A stretch of 64,000 nt of DNA from Macrotis lagotis (taxonomy: Eukaryota > Chordata > Mammalia > Peramelemorphia > Peramelidae), in NCBI RefSeq assembly GCF_037893015.1, contig NC_133665.1:106359937-106423936 (forward strand). The letters run 5' to 3'. Below the pieces are notes generated by a model. It was not told the DNA's origin and did no database searches. It was given only the letters and a program-made list of their open reading frames with translations. This document shows, piece after piece, positions 11,790 to 21,990 of this stretch (position 1 is its first letter; each line of letters starts with the position of its first letter). Made by a program: the position numbers and the translations under genes.

Positions 11790-11945
11790 GTCTGGACATG
11801 GATGGGTTAAAGTCCTGGGTTTGAATTTTGGCTCTGCTACTTATTGTTTGTGTGATCTTGGACAAATTTCCTCAGTCTAAAGGTAGGGATTAAATTAAAT
11901 CATCTCACTGATTCCTTCCAATTCTATATTCTAAATAATGCTTTG
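11790..11945 (+). repeat. MIR-type SINE
   Basis: Order of 'gtcctgggtttgaattttggctctgctacttatt', 'tgtgtgatcttggacaaatttcc', and a tail 'ttccaattctatattct', as in MIR/THER1 elements. Confidence 0.75.
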
Positions 11946-12420
11946 ATCCTGACTTTACTAAGGCATCAATCCTGATTCCCAGTAGTCCTCTATAGGTGTT
12001 TGACAAGATTCTTTAACCCAGAAGAAAATTGTTTTCTACCAATCTCCAAGGCAGCTAGCCCCTAAACTGGATATCCAGGACTTTAGACCCTGGCTGCCTC
12101 CCTCCTAGAGCCTTAAGGTTTCCCAGTTCACCTTCCCCATTTGATCATTCCTAATTTCATTCAACAAATATTTATTGGCTGTTACCAATCAGGTAATTAT
12201 TGTTATTCTCTCTGTCCCTATTTCCTGATTTGCAGTTAAAATAGATCTTATTTTCCAAATTAAAATTGAGGAATTTATTCTCAGAGTTCCAAGATGGGCC
12301 TCTCTGACAGCCTGTTCTTGGTCTGGGTTCACACATTCCCCTTCCCCCACTTCTTTTTTCCTCCTTTTAATCATACAGTGAACTTGTATTCTGTCGGCTT
12401 CTAGCCCCAGTACAATTTTT
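11946..12420. other. No recognised gene
   Basis: Unassigned. A short 'attcaacaaatatttattggct' at 12,158-12,180 is the start of the old LINE-derived repeat seen elsewhere. Confidence 0.5.
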
Positions 12421-12576
12421 TTTTAGGTTTTTTAGGTTTTTGCAAGGCAATGGGGTTAAGTGGTTTACCAAAGGCCACACAGCTAGGCCATTATTAAATG
12501 TCTGAGGTCAGATTTGAATTCAGGTCCTCCTGACTCCAGGGCCAGTGCTCTATCCACTACACCACCTAGCCACTCC
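12421..12576 (-). mobile_element. Marsupial tRNA-derived SINE
   Basis: Reverse orientation: T-rich tail, 'gcaaggcaatggggttaag', 'ccacacagctaggc', 'gactccagggccagtgctctatcc' and the 5' end 'accacctagcca'. Moderately diverged from the copy at 63,851. Confidence 0.9.
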
Positions 12577-12589
12577 ATCAATAAAACTT

Positions 12590-12760
12590 CAAAAAATTTA
12601 AAAATTTAAATATTTTATTTGTTTTTCCAACTACATGCATTGGTAGGGGTTTTTTTGCATTGGTAATTTTTACCAGTCATTTCCTTCTATCAAGGCTTTG
12701 AGTTTTACATTTTTCTCCCTTCCTCCCTCCCCTCCATCTTTCCCCCCCAAAAAAAAACTT
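12590..12760 (-). mobile_element. L1-type LINE 3' end fragment (antisense)
   Basis: The order 'ttttccaactacatgcat', 'tttgagttttacatttttctccctt', 'cctccctcccc' matches the antisense end of the L1-type pieces at 19,300 and 21,590. Confidence 0.5.
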
Positions 12761-12786
12761 TTCAGGAAAAGGTCCTGCTATTTAAT

Positions 12787-12787
12787 G

Positions 12788-12842
<55 letters not shown>

Positions 12843-12866
12843 CTATATAATGATATATATATTATA
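12787..12866. repeat. (TA)n microsatellite
   Basis: TA repeat with TGTA and ATCTATATAATGA interruptions. Confidence 0.9.
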
Positions 12867-12874
12867 TTAAAGAA

Positions 12875-13480
12875 ACAATAAACAATAGGCATTCATTAAA
12901 TAAGCACTTACTATGAACTAGATATCATGTTAAATCCTGGAAATAGGAAGAAAAAGCAAAAACTGTTCCTGGCCTCCAGGACAATTCAGCAATTTCACTA
13001 TCATATGGACAATTACCACATGTAAATAAATAACCAATTTATTTTATACAATTACCAACATATAAATACATGCAAGATAAAAAGTAGCTTGAAAGGGGAA
13101 GGCATCCACCCTGCAGAAGGTAATGTTTTCAGTTAAGTCTTGAAGGAAACCCTGGATTCTAAGAGGGGAAAGATGAGAAAAAGGAGACAGAATTCCAGAC
13201 ATGGGGGACAACCAAGATCAAAAGTACAGAGATGGGAGTATTGGAAATGTTAAATCAGCCAGTATGGCTAAATTGGAGAATGCATGGAGGGCAATCACAA
13301 TAATGGAAATGTACCTCTAGATTTCATAGAACCAAAGAAAATTTTACATAGGGAACTGAACCCTAAAGAGAGACTAGAACCCAAGCCTCTTGACACCAAC
13401 AACACAGCACAAAGCAAAATGTGCAGGTGGTGAGGAGCACTTTTAAATGTGACTTTTAATAAAAACATATATTTTTAATG
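12875..13480 (+). repeat. Old LINE-derived repeat, longer copy
   Basis: Shows 'aggcattcattaaataagcacttactatgaacta', 'ggcctccaggacaattc', 'gaaggcatcc', 'tcttgaaggaaaccctgg' and 'ttccagacatgggggacaacc' in the family order seen at 58,025 and 63,220. The last about 180 bp is doubtful. Confidence 0.55.
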
Positions 13481-14084
13481 CCTGAAAATTCTTCTCTCTA
13501 GGGCAGATATTTAGTTTGTGTTAGGTATAGTTGTGTGATTATTAAATTATGCAGTCTTAAAAGCTTCTGATGGTGGCAGGTTGGGGGAAGGGCAATAATG
13601 CACAGGGGGTACCATTTTCCATTCTTGCCCAGATTCACAGATGCATTTGTCCCAGCTCTGTCTGATTCTCTAGAGGCCAGGGTCATTTGCATAATCAGCT
13701 CAAGCTCTGCTTGTCTCCTAGTAGAGACTTCATGTCTTACAAGCAATGAGAGGAGGGTAGGTGTCCTTTCCCTAGGATCCTCCGAAACTGAGGGCAGATA
13801 GGGTGTTGTCTGGTAGGGGGAAGGAGCATTTGATTCTGACTGTGAGAAGTATCTGCCTAATTCTAGGAAAGAGTACTAAGCAACTTCCTATGTCTGAAAT
13901 TAAAGTTGTGGCAAATGACCCACTCACAAAAGAAATTTTGAAATCTTCCACTACCTGGCCTGGGGTTTTTGGAGCATGAGATAGAAACACCTCTGCTCCT
14001 GCTCCTGCTCCTGCCCAATCTTTGATGTTTACCAAATACCCCTTCACAGGATCATAGATTATGCTATTTACTCCCCCCTTCATA
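13481..14084. other. No recognised gene
   Basis: Unassigned sequence. It contains a short (GCTCCT)4-like stretch at 13,995-14,013. Frames at 13,498-13,801 have no recognisable domain. Confidence 0.5.
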
Positions 14085-14253
14085 GGATCATAGATTCAGA
14101 CCTGGAAGAAATCTTAGAAGTCATCGAATCCAGCATTACAGATGAGAGAAAGGAGGTACAGAGGTAAATGACTAGCCCAGGGTCTGCTAGATAGTGTGTG
14201 AGGCTGGATTTAAACCTAGGTCTTCCTGATTCCAAGTCCAGATCCCATGCTCT
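14085..14253 (+). repeat. MIR-type SINE ('ggatcatagattcagacctgg' class)
   Basis: Shows 'atagattcagacctggaagaaatctta', 'cattacagatgagagaaagg', 'gactagcccagggtc', 'aggctggatttaaacctaggtc' and 'ttccaagtccag' in order. Confidence 0.8.
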
Positions 14254-14645
14254 GGTATTTTATCCTTAATTCCCCCCATTTGTTCCTACTTTGATATTTG
14301 TCCCAATTTCTTGCTATTTTATGTCCCTTTTTATTTTCCCTGTCTCCTGGTATTTATCCAATTTTGTTATCCCATTTTCTCTTATCTATCCTCTTGTCTG
14401 AGCATTTACTCCATTCTCAACTTTTTTGCTCCCACTCTTAATATTTTGGTTTGGGGCATTTTTTATCCAACTTTTTGACATTCACTGCCTTTCTTTTCTC
14501 ATATTTGAACCCATTCTATTATATTTGACATGATTACCTTGCATTTAACATCTCCCCCCACTTGTGCTATTTGTCTATATTTTCTGGTTCTTTCTTTCAG
14601 TATTTATTTACTTCCATCTTTGATTTTTTTATTTTTCTCTCCCAC
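14254..14645. repeat. Degenerate T/C-rich tandem repeat
   Basis: Recurring units of roughly 20-25 bp with a core like TATTTnnnCCCATTTT: 'ggtattttatcc', 'gatatttgtcccaattt', 'ggtatttatccaatttt', 'gagcatttactccattct', 'gggcattttttatccaac', 'catatttgaacccattct'. Strongly diverged minisatellite-like array, no gene. Confidence 0.45.
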
Positions 14646-15064
14646 ACTAGGGAAATGTTCCCAAGATGTGCGGCCACACTCATCCCTTGTGTCTCATATG
14701 TCTCCCTCTTATCCCTGTTGGGCATTCCTTAACAAGGAAGGATCCTTTTTGATTTATAGCCTACTGACCAATGGAGTCTTTCATGGTGCTGAATGGACCT
14801 ATGACAGAAGTTCTGCAGGAATAAAAGGGCTACTTGGCTGTCTGGGTGGATTCTGAGTTGGGGCCCTTGGGTATGATGAAAGTGTATCCATGTTCTCTGG
14901 ATCTGGAGGGGCTGAGGTACTACCTCCACTCTCCCCCTCCCACCCCACCCCCAACCACAATCCTGCATGCCATCAAGAAAGGAAGGATCCTCTCCCTCTG
15001 TGTCCCCCCCACCCCAGCTATGAGTCATTTGGCATGCTGTGTGGGTTATTACTTTGTGTTTGAA

Positions 15065-15120
15065 ATCTCCATGGCAACCAGCTGGCAATCAAGGGTAATT
15101 GTGCTGGTCGCCTGGGCAAC
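15065..15120. promoter_or_regulatory. Two RFX X-box-like motifs
   Basis: ATCTCCATGGCAAC at 15,065-15,078 and GTCGCCTGGGCAAC at 15,107-15,120 each match about 11 of 14 positions of the X-box palindrome GTTGCCATGGCAAC. RFX2 acts on many spermatid genes in mammals. The link to the neighbouring actin-like gene is inference. Confidence 0.3.
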
Positions 15121-15606
15121 CGGGGCAAATCCCAGAGAAGCAGCAGCTCCTTGGGTCCTGAAGGTCCTGGATAGTTGTCCTTCAGAGGGGAAGAACACAG
15201 ATTTACATTTCTTGGGAATACCACCAGCTTTGTGATCCCAAATTGGGATCTAAAGAGAAAGCAGCCTGCCTGGGAGTGTGGGGTGAAAGGGTCATACTTT
15301 TCCAAAAAGACCGAGGACACTAGGTTTGATGGTGGGTTCTTGTCTTCTCCTCTCATATCTGGTGGGGATTGAAGGCTCCTTGACTCTAACTGGAAAGGAC
15401 AGAGTAGAGTGGGGAAGACTGATTATGTCACCAAGCTAGATAGGAGAACGGACAAGATCTTCTTTTCAGGCTGTTTGGAGCCCTTGGTAGCAAGGACATG
15501 GCATCATGTTTCTTGAAGGTCCACCTCCCACCCAAGCTCAACTGAAATCCTATGACCCCAACAGACACCAGAGACCCAGAGCCCTTTCTGTCTACCAGAG
15601 TAACTT

Positions 15607-15612
15607 TATATT
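15607..15612 (-). terminator. AATATA poly(A) signal variant
   Basis: Minus-strand AATATA lies 11 bp past the TAA stop of the actin-like gene. It is a known weak variant of AATAAA. It is close to the stop, so a signal further downstream is also possible. Confidence 0.25.
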
Positions 15613-15622
15613 CCCATGATCA

Positions 15623-17956
15623 TTACAGGTGGTACTTATAGATGGCCCATGGACCTTCTTCCTGATATTCCTGGCGACTCATCCACAGAGTCTGGAAGGA
15701 ATCAAGGGAGGCCATGATGGAGCCACCTAGCCAGGGAGCCATGGCACGGTGAGGAAGGGAGAAGACTGTGGCTGTGGGTCCCAGATCCTGCTGGACCCTC
15801 TCAGAGAAACCATTCAGCAGAGTGGTACCACCTTCCAGAACCACATTAGCCAATAGTTTTTCCTGCAAATGTGGTTCCAGCTGGCTAATGCTAATCTGGG
15901 CCAGCTGGGGTAGGCTGGGTTGATCCAGACCCAGGATGTCAGGCTTAAACAAGACTTCAGGGCAGCGGAACCGTTCAGCCCCAAGGGAGAGAACATGCTT
16001 ATCTGGGAGCACAAAGTCAAGCCGATACTTGCCCTCTATTTGGGAGAGTTCAGAGACCATGTCAAGAGTCACATAACAGCAGGTCTCCTTCATTTGGGTC
16101 AGCACATCAGCCTTGGGTGGTGGTTGCCCACCTGCCATAAGAAGCTGGGAGAGATATTCAGACAGATCTTTCCCAGCCACATCCAGACGGTAGATGTTCA
16201 ATGGCGCCAGTTCACCTGTGATGATGGGAGCCACATAGGAAGTACCATGCCCACTACCCATGACCAGTCCTGTGGTGCGACCATAGGCATAGAGTGAGAG
16301 TAATGCCTGATGGACAGTTTGCATGGCAGGTACCCCAAAGCATTCAAACAGGAGCTCGACCACCTTCTCACGATTGGTACAGGGAGAGACTGGTGAATCG
16401 GCCACTAGCACAGCCAATTCCTCAGGGGCCACACACAATTTGCTGTAGAAGATGTGGTTCCAGAGGACTTCTAGAGCATCCCAGTCAGAAACCACACCAC
16501 GGATCAGGGTAGAGCAAGCTGCTTCCATGTCCTCTGTGATATAGTAGGGGGTTTTATCTCCTTTGGGGTTTCGGTGTATCCCCACCCGAGTAGGTACCAC
16601 AGCACGGGTACGATCCTCTCCTGCCAGTCCACACTTGCTATAACCTGTTCCTGTGTCTATCACCACAGCAGCCAGACTTTTGTAGAGTTCTGTTGTGTGA
16701 CAGGAAGTCATTTGGACAGGGGAGCACTCTTGGAAATCAGTATTTGAGACCAGTTCAGAACCAGGTTCTTGAAATAGCCCAAAGTGGTTGATCATTGTAC
16801 TGTTTTCTCTTGATTCAGTAAAGCAATATTCAGTATAATTGGACCCCTTGTCTACCAGAGCCATGGGCAATGTCTCATAAGTGATACCAGGGTAGTAGTA
16901 GGTGTCAATGGATGGGATCTTATCAAAGGATTTTCTGTAGATGACACTGCTGGATATATCTGATGGAGTCTTCATCTTAGTATTTTGGCTTGCCTCATCT
17001 TGACCCATCCTATCCTTCCCAGTAGAGTGATAAATTTCTGATGAGAGGGGCTTCCTCAGTGCATCTACATCGTTGGGCAGAGGCACAGATGTATCTTTGT
17101 TTTGCATCAAAGGTTGGGTGGAGCCCATTCTTCTGGTCACTGTAGTTGTTGCTAATTCCTTGTGGAAGAGGGAAGTACATTGGAGGGATTCAGCATTGTT
17201 TTTTCTGGGGATTTCAGTTATTTTAGAAACATACCCTATCACACTGTCCTTACAGGAGCAGATAGTAAGCCCTTCCCCTCTGGTGGAGCTGTAGGTGGCT
17301 GATTCCTCCAGTTGGTTTTTGTATGTGGTATCCATAGTCATTGACCTCTTGGAGGTATCTGATGAGGAAGTTTGAGGGGCCCAGAAGGAGGAAGTAGGAT
17401 TACCCTTGTCTGTTGTTGCCTGGGGCCAGCAGGTTTCCCTCCGGTAGGTTAGAATATTTTGCCCAACAAAGTAGGGTGGCTCCAGGGGTATGTGACTGCT
17501 AAGCAGTTCAATTTTTGTGGGCACAGGGATGACAGACCTGCCCCTCTTTTCCAGGTTTTCATTGCTGTACCTTGTCACTGACTTTGTGGTTTCCCTTTCT
17601 GTGACCTTAGATATTTGGGAGGGAACAAGGAGGGTGGTCCAGGGCTGTACTTTGCTAGGGAACCCAATCTGCTGGGAATCAATAGTCAGGATGGTTGGAG
17701 ATTGGGGGCAAACCACATCATCCATGACATAGATGGGCCGTGTCCCTAGAGTAAGGTTATTGAAGGCCTCCTTGCAGTGAGCCTCCCCATGAAATTTAGT
17801 TCCCTCACACACAACTCCAAATTTGGCCCGGCGAGTGCATATGTCTACTACCATCCTTTCCTTGCTTGACTGGCAGGAGCCCAGAGTACAGGGGACCTGA
17901 AATGGAGAGGACTGCCTAGAGCAGAACTCTTGACCATTCATTTTACATGTGGCCAT
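15623..17956 (-). CDS. ACTL11: Actin-like protein with long N-terminal extension (ACTL11-like)
   Basis: A single uninterrupted 777-codon frame from ATG to TAA. Residues 428-777 are an actin fold: phosphate-1 loop D434-TGTG with K441, 'CVAPEEL' near 508-514, 'GVPAMQTVHQALLSLYAYGRTTG' region 541-563 keeping the Gln equivalent to actin Q137, 'RLDVAGKDLSEYL' near 590-602, 'RFRCPEVLF' near 662-670, GGTT at 709-712, and a C-terminus close to actin ('WLGGSIMASL...QEYQEEGP'). The second phosphate loop reads VMGSGHG (565-571) where actin has VMDSGDG, so both catalytic aspartates (D154, D157) are gone. The DNase-I-loop region is about 10 residues short. Residues 1-427 are Ser/Thr-rich and unlike actin. 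It has no introns. Large size plus intronless structure fits ACTL11, testis-specific in mouse and a pseudogene in human, as I recall. The assignment to ACTL11 rather than another ACTL/ACTRT is less sure than the actin-like call. Confidence 0.88.
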   Translation of the reverse strand: MATCKMNGQEFCSRQSSPFQVPCTLGSCQSSKERMVVDICTRRAKFGVVCEGTKFHGEAHCKEAFNNLTLGTRPIYVMDDVVCPQSPTILTIDSQQIGFPSKVQPWTTLLVPSQISKVTERETTKSVTRYSNENLEKRGRSVIPVPTKIELLSSHIPLEPPYFVGQNILTYRRETCWPQATTDKGNPTSSFWAPQTSSSDTSKRSMTMDTTYKNQLEESATYSSTRGEGLTICSCKDSVIGYVSKITEIPRKNNAESLQCTSLFHKELATTTVTRRMGSTQPLMQNKDTSVPLPNDVDALRKPLSSEIYHSTGKDRMGQDEASQNTKMKTPSDISSSVIYRKSFDKIPSIDTYYYPGITYETLPMALVDKGSNYTEYCFTESRENSTMINHFGLFQEPGSELVSNTDFQECSPVQMTSCHTTELYKSLAAVVIDTGTGYSKCGLAGEDRTRAVVPTRVGIHRNPKGDKTPYYITEDMEAACSTLIRGVVSDWDALEVLWNHIFYSKLCVAPEELAVLVADSPVSPCTNREKVVELLFECFGVPAMQTVHQALLSLYAYGRTTGLVMGSGHGTSYVAPIITGELAPLNIYRLDVAGKDLSEYLSQLLMAGGQPPPKADVLTQMKETCCYVTLDMVSELSQIEGKYRLDFVLPDKHVLSLGAERFRCPEVLFKPDILGLDQPSLPQLAQISISQLEPHLQEKLLANVVLEGGTTLLNGFSERVQQDLGPTATVFSLPHRAMAPWLGGSIMASLDSFQTLWMSRQEYQEEGPWAIYKYHL

Positions 17957-19190
17957 GGGGTAATTGAAGACTTTTTTGTCTTTGATGTAGATGGCCTGGT
18001 GCTCAGGGTTGAAGCCCTATATGAATTCTTCATTAGTAGATACCATGCAAAGATCTGTCTTTGTTGTCCAGCCCAGCCTTAGTGGGTATGATGGCAAAAA
18101 TAACTTTGGGGTTCAGATTTGGGGTGTAAGTGGAGCTTGGATTTTTGAGTTGATTTCTTGATGGTTTTGGTTCCACAGGAGAGAAAGTGTAGTTGGGACC
18201 AGAATATATGGTAATCACTCTCTCCCCAATTTGGGGTGAAGGATATTTAAAGATGGATATCTGACTTTGGACACTGTCATTGGGCAATGTCATGGACACC
18301 ACTGGAGGCAATGTCATAGACACTACCATGGATACCAAAGACATTGGTGTGGGTACCATGGGCACCATCATGAACAATATAGACATTGTCATGTTCATCA
18401 TCAAAATGATATGTTTCTCCATGTGTCAACCTGGTATGTCTCTGCCTTTTTTCCCCAGTTACATTTAATTTTATTTTTCCCTGATCTGTTATTTTGATGC
18501 TCCTTAACCAGTGGAAGAAAATTTGGGCTAGGATTAGCAATACTTATCCTCAGGCTCTTAGTCTGACTTTGAATAGGTACCCCAAGAATGTGTGTGGCAG
18601 CACTGATCTATCATCTCCAACAATAGTGAACTGTCTTTCATGACCAGAGTTGATTGCACTCTAGCCAGTAAAGACTCTGGCTAGGTCTTAGATTTCTTCA
18701 CTCTTCTTAGGAAGACTCTTAGGAGCAATTGTGCATATGTATTGTTGTTGGTTTTGATTATAATAGGTTGCACTCTTGGATAGAATGGGCATAGTAGCGG
18801 TAGCAGTTTTAAAAGACTGGATGTGGCTAGGGAGAAACTCTTTGTAGAGGTCTCTTGAATGGGTGTCCAGAAGCAAAACTGGTCCAAACATCCCTGCCAA
18901 TATCAACACACCCTCATGTTCATGGGTCCATCCTTCCCATTGACCCCAGACTGGTAACTAGGGTATGAAGGTATTTTTTGGTGCTCTCTTCCCATTGAGT
19001 TTACATCCCTTATATTCCCTTACATCCATTGAGTTTAGACCCACTTTGGGTCATTGCCGCAGACATCTGGTCCCAATAGCCATTCCTAGGCTGTCATTGG
19101 GGCCAGGGTATAGGCTTTGACTTTCTGTATGGTCTCCAGAATAAGGTCTACACACATACAATTCCAAGAATCTATGCCTGGGGCAGTGGC
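17957..19190 (-). pseudogene. Decayed 5' coding part of the actin-like gene
   Basis: Upstream of the ATG the same frame reads on for 20 protein-like codons (GFNPEHQAIYIKDKKVFNYP), then hits TAG at 18,017-18,019. Before it lie 31 more open codons in that frame. Protein-like sequence then continues in a second frame (about 18,045-18,290: 'ISIFKYPSPQIGERVITIYS') and a third (about 18,290-18,480, Asp/His-rich; and 18,688-18,909: 'LLLDTHSRDLYKEFLPSHI'). In-frame stops occur between pieces. Two frame changes plus stops suggest an ancestral single-exon protein of perhaps 1,150-1,200 residues whose first third has decayed. Sequencing or assembly indels are an alternative. Confidence 0.5.
18275..18420 (-). 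repeat. Imperfect short tandem repeat inside the decayed 5' part
   Basis: On the plus strand, 'aatgtcatggacaccac', 'aatgtcatagacactac', 'catggataccaaagac' and 'gtaccatgggcaccatc' recur with an 18-21 bp spacing. In one minus frame this gives repeated (G/S)V(H/Y)DIA-like hexapeptides. Confidence 0.5.
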
Positions 19191-19299
19191 CATCTCATTT
19201 GGATACTGAAATCTACTCTCTAGATGACCGGGGACTCAAGGAGCAGGGCTTGGTTCTTGGTGATGGGGAATGCTTTCTTAATAGATTTTATGGCTTTTT

Positions 19300-20410
19300 C
19301 ATGCTCATCTTATTTTTAAAAATATTTTTCCAGTTACATGTAATTTATTTTTCCCTAATGGCCCATAAAAACAATTTTTAATATTTTTTTAAATTTTGAG
19401 TTCCAAATTATCTCCCTTTCTCTCTTCCCTTCCCCTTCTCTGAAGAGGTAAACAATTTGATATATAGTATACATGTATAATCATACAAAACACATTTCCA
19501 TATTAGTCATATTGTGAAAGAAATAAAAAATAAAGTGAAAAATAGTATGGTCTGCATTCAGATTCCATTAGTTCTTTCTCTGGAGGTATATAATACTTTT
19601 CATCATGAATACTTTGGAATTGTTTTACATTATTATATTGCTAAGAATAACTAAATCATTTATAGTTGATCAAACTTAAGATATTGCTTTTACTGTGTTC
19701 AAAGTTCTCCTGGTTCTTTTCAACTCATTTTACATCTGTTCAAGTAAGTTTTGCCAGGTTTTTAAAAAATTATCCTGCTAGTAATTTCTTATAGCTTAAT
19801 AGTATTTAATTACAATTACATATCCCAACTTATTCAGTCATTCCTCAAGTGATGAGCTGCTATAAGTAACCTTTTTTAAAAAAAAAACTTCTTTAAGATA
19901 AAAACCAGTAATGATATTGTTAGATCAAAGGGTATTCACAGTTTTATAAACCTTTGGGCATAGTTTCAAATTGCTCTTCAGAATGGATGGGTTAGTTCAC
20001 AACTCCACCAACAATGCATTAGTGTCCTAATTTTTTCCACATTCCCTCCAACATTTCTCATTTTCCTTTCCTGTAAAATTAGCCAATCTGATAGGAGTGA
20101 ATTGTTTTAATTTTTTTTTTAGGTTTCTTGCAAGGCAAATTGGTGTTAAGTGGCTTGCCCAAGGCCACACGGCCACACAGCTAGGTAATTATTAAGTGTC
20201 TGAGACCAGATTTGAACCCAGGTACTCCTGACTCCAGGGCCGGTGCTTTATCCACTGCGCCACCTAGCTGCCCCTATTTTGCATTTTTAATTAATAGTTA
20301 TTTAGAACATTTTTATATTACTATAGATAGCTTTGATTTCTTCTGAAAATTCAGGCTCTCTTCTGACTGTCTTATACAACTTTACCTGGCAATATTTCAT
20401 ATCACAGTTT
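19300..20410 (-). mobile_element. L1-type LINE 3' region, split by a SINE
   Basis: Antisense marsupial L1 words run in order: 'ttttccagttacatgtaat', 'ttgagttccaaattatctccc', 'ttccatattagtcatattgtg', 'gatcaaagggtattcacag', 'ccaacaatgcattagtgtcc', 'agccaatctgataggagtga'. After the SINE comes 'ttgcatttttaattaatag...actatagatagctttgatttc'. No open coding remains. Confidence 0.8.
20111..20274 (-). mobile_element. tRNA-derived SINE nested in L1
   Basis: Reverse copy: T10 tail, 'ttgcaaggcaaattggtgttaag', and 5' end 'cgccacctagctgcccc'. An internal 8-bp duplication (ggccacac repeated) near 20,163. The flanking L1 sequence is continuous across the insert. Confidence 0.92.
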
Positions 20411-21384
20411 TAGGGTGGGTGAGGGCAGCAACTCCTGGAGACCAAGTGTGATGGAGGTGTTGGAGACCTCAATGATACCTTTCCTGAGACTACAGGGATA
20501 TTCATGTGGCAGAGCCTAGGGATATTTTCTTGGTCAAGGAAGGAACTCATGTGGCAAGGGGGTGAGGATGGAGTGGGACCCTCCAGTAGCTCCTGGAAAT
20601 GGCTCAGCCCCTATGCGGGATTGGGAGGAAGGGGGACAGTTCATGTTCTCTGCTTCAATATGCTCCAGGGGAAAGGAAGGAAGGACAAGGAATAGGATGC
20701 AATGTATATGATTCTCTGATTTACTGAGATTCTGGTAGAAAGATTCTTAAAGCACCTTTCTCTCTATCCTATCTACAACCTCCAACCTTCCATCAAAAAA
20801 AAAAAAAACATGATAGTGTCCTCTCTTTTTATTGTATTTTAAATTTTCTTTTCTTCAACAATGACCCTGAGAGATAGGATATGTTGAATAGGTGTCCTTT
20901 CACTAGCTGGCTTACTGAGTGGGGAAGAATGTTCTTAAATGATACTGTGGTATGTGGTTCTCTCCCTCACATTAGATCACTCAGTCCCTCCATGAAATAG
21001 AGATGGTAATGCAAGTATAGGTCCTAAGAGACAAAGTCATGGGAGGATAGGGAAGATTTCCACTTGTCTTTCCCCATTCATTTCTCATCTGCTATCTGAC
21101 TTTCACTCAAACTCCTTTTTACCCCATAAAATATTTGGTTGTTACTTTCACCTCCAAAAGATTGTTCTCCCCCTTACTGGAGGAATAAACCAAAACATGA
21201 GCCTTTGACCTCAAGCAAGTATCTGGAGCCTGACTTCCCATCCTGGAGCCTATTTTCTTGGGCTTAATAAAGCTTTGTTCAACCCTTGATGAACTATTTC
21301 AAAGCTCCTTGAGAGAAAGAACTGGTTCACAGTAGGCACTTAGTAAATGTTTATTGATTGATTGGTTGATCTTTCCAGCATCAA
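20411..21384. other. No recognised gene
   Basis: Unassigned. Holds an A13 run at 20,796-20,808 and, at 21,320-21,370, the 'cagtaggcacttagtaaatgtttattgattgattgg' end typical of MIR/L2 tails. Confidence 0.5.
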
Positions 21385-21560
21385 TCATAGATTTCATAGA
21401 TTTTCAGAACTGAAAGAGACCTTAAAGAGTATCTAGTATAACTCTTCATTTTTCAAAGGTGGACACAGACACAGACCAGAAATTGGAAGGGTCCTTCCTA
21501 AATGTACACAGCTAGCTTCAGAACTCACAACCAGAGTTACTGATTCCTATCTTGTCCCAT
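21385..21560 (+). repeat. MIR-type SINE
   Basis: Order 'catagattttcagaactgaaagagaccttaaag', 'cagacacagaccagaaattgg', 'acacagctagcttcagaactcac'. Confidence 0.7.
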
Positions 21561-21584
21561 TCTTTCCAATTCTTGTATTTTTAT

Positions 21585-21990
21585 ACTTTATTTTATTTTT
21601 CCTTAGTTACATGTAAAAACAAGTTTTAATATTCATTTTTAAAATTTTTTAGTTCTGAATTCTCTCCCTTCTTTCCACCCAATTCCCCATTATTGAGAAA
21701 GCAAGTTATTTGATATGGATTTAAAATATAGTCATGTAAAATAATTCCATAACAGTCATGTTGTGAAAGTAAACAGAGCCCCCCAAAAGAGAAATCTCAA
21801 GGAAAAAAGTATAGTTCAATCTGCATTCAGATGCCATCAGCTCTGTCTTTGGGGATGGATAATATTCTTTATCATAAGTCCTTCAGAGTTGTCTTGAGGC
21901 ATACCATTGTTGAGAAAGGGGGAAGTCATTCACAGCAGGTCATTCTGCAATATTACTATTATAGAATTACCATTTTTGCTTCCAGTCCCT
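21585..21990 (-). mobile_element. L1-type LINE 3' end (antisense)
   Basis: 'ccttagttacatgtaaaaac', 'agttctgaattctctccctt', 'cagtcatgttgtgaaagta', 'tctgcattcagatgccatcagctctgtc' follow the order of the L1 piece at 19,300. Confidence 0.7.

Larger units (their letters stand above)
14646..15622. other. 3' flank of the actin-like gene with X-box-like motifs
   Basis: No second gene recognised. Overlapping frames on both strands have no domain. The block 15,060-15,125 carries two RFX X-box-like palindromes (separate entry). Confidence 0.45.
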
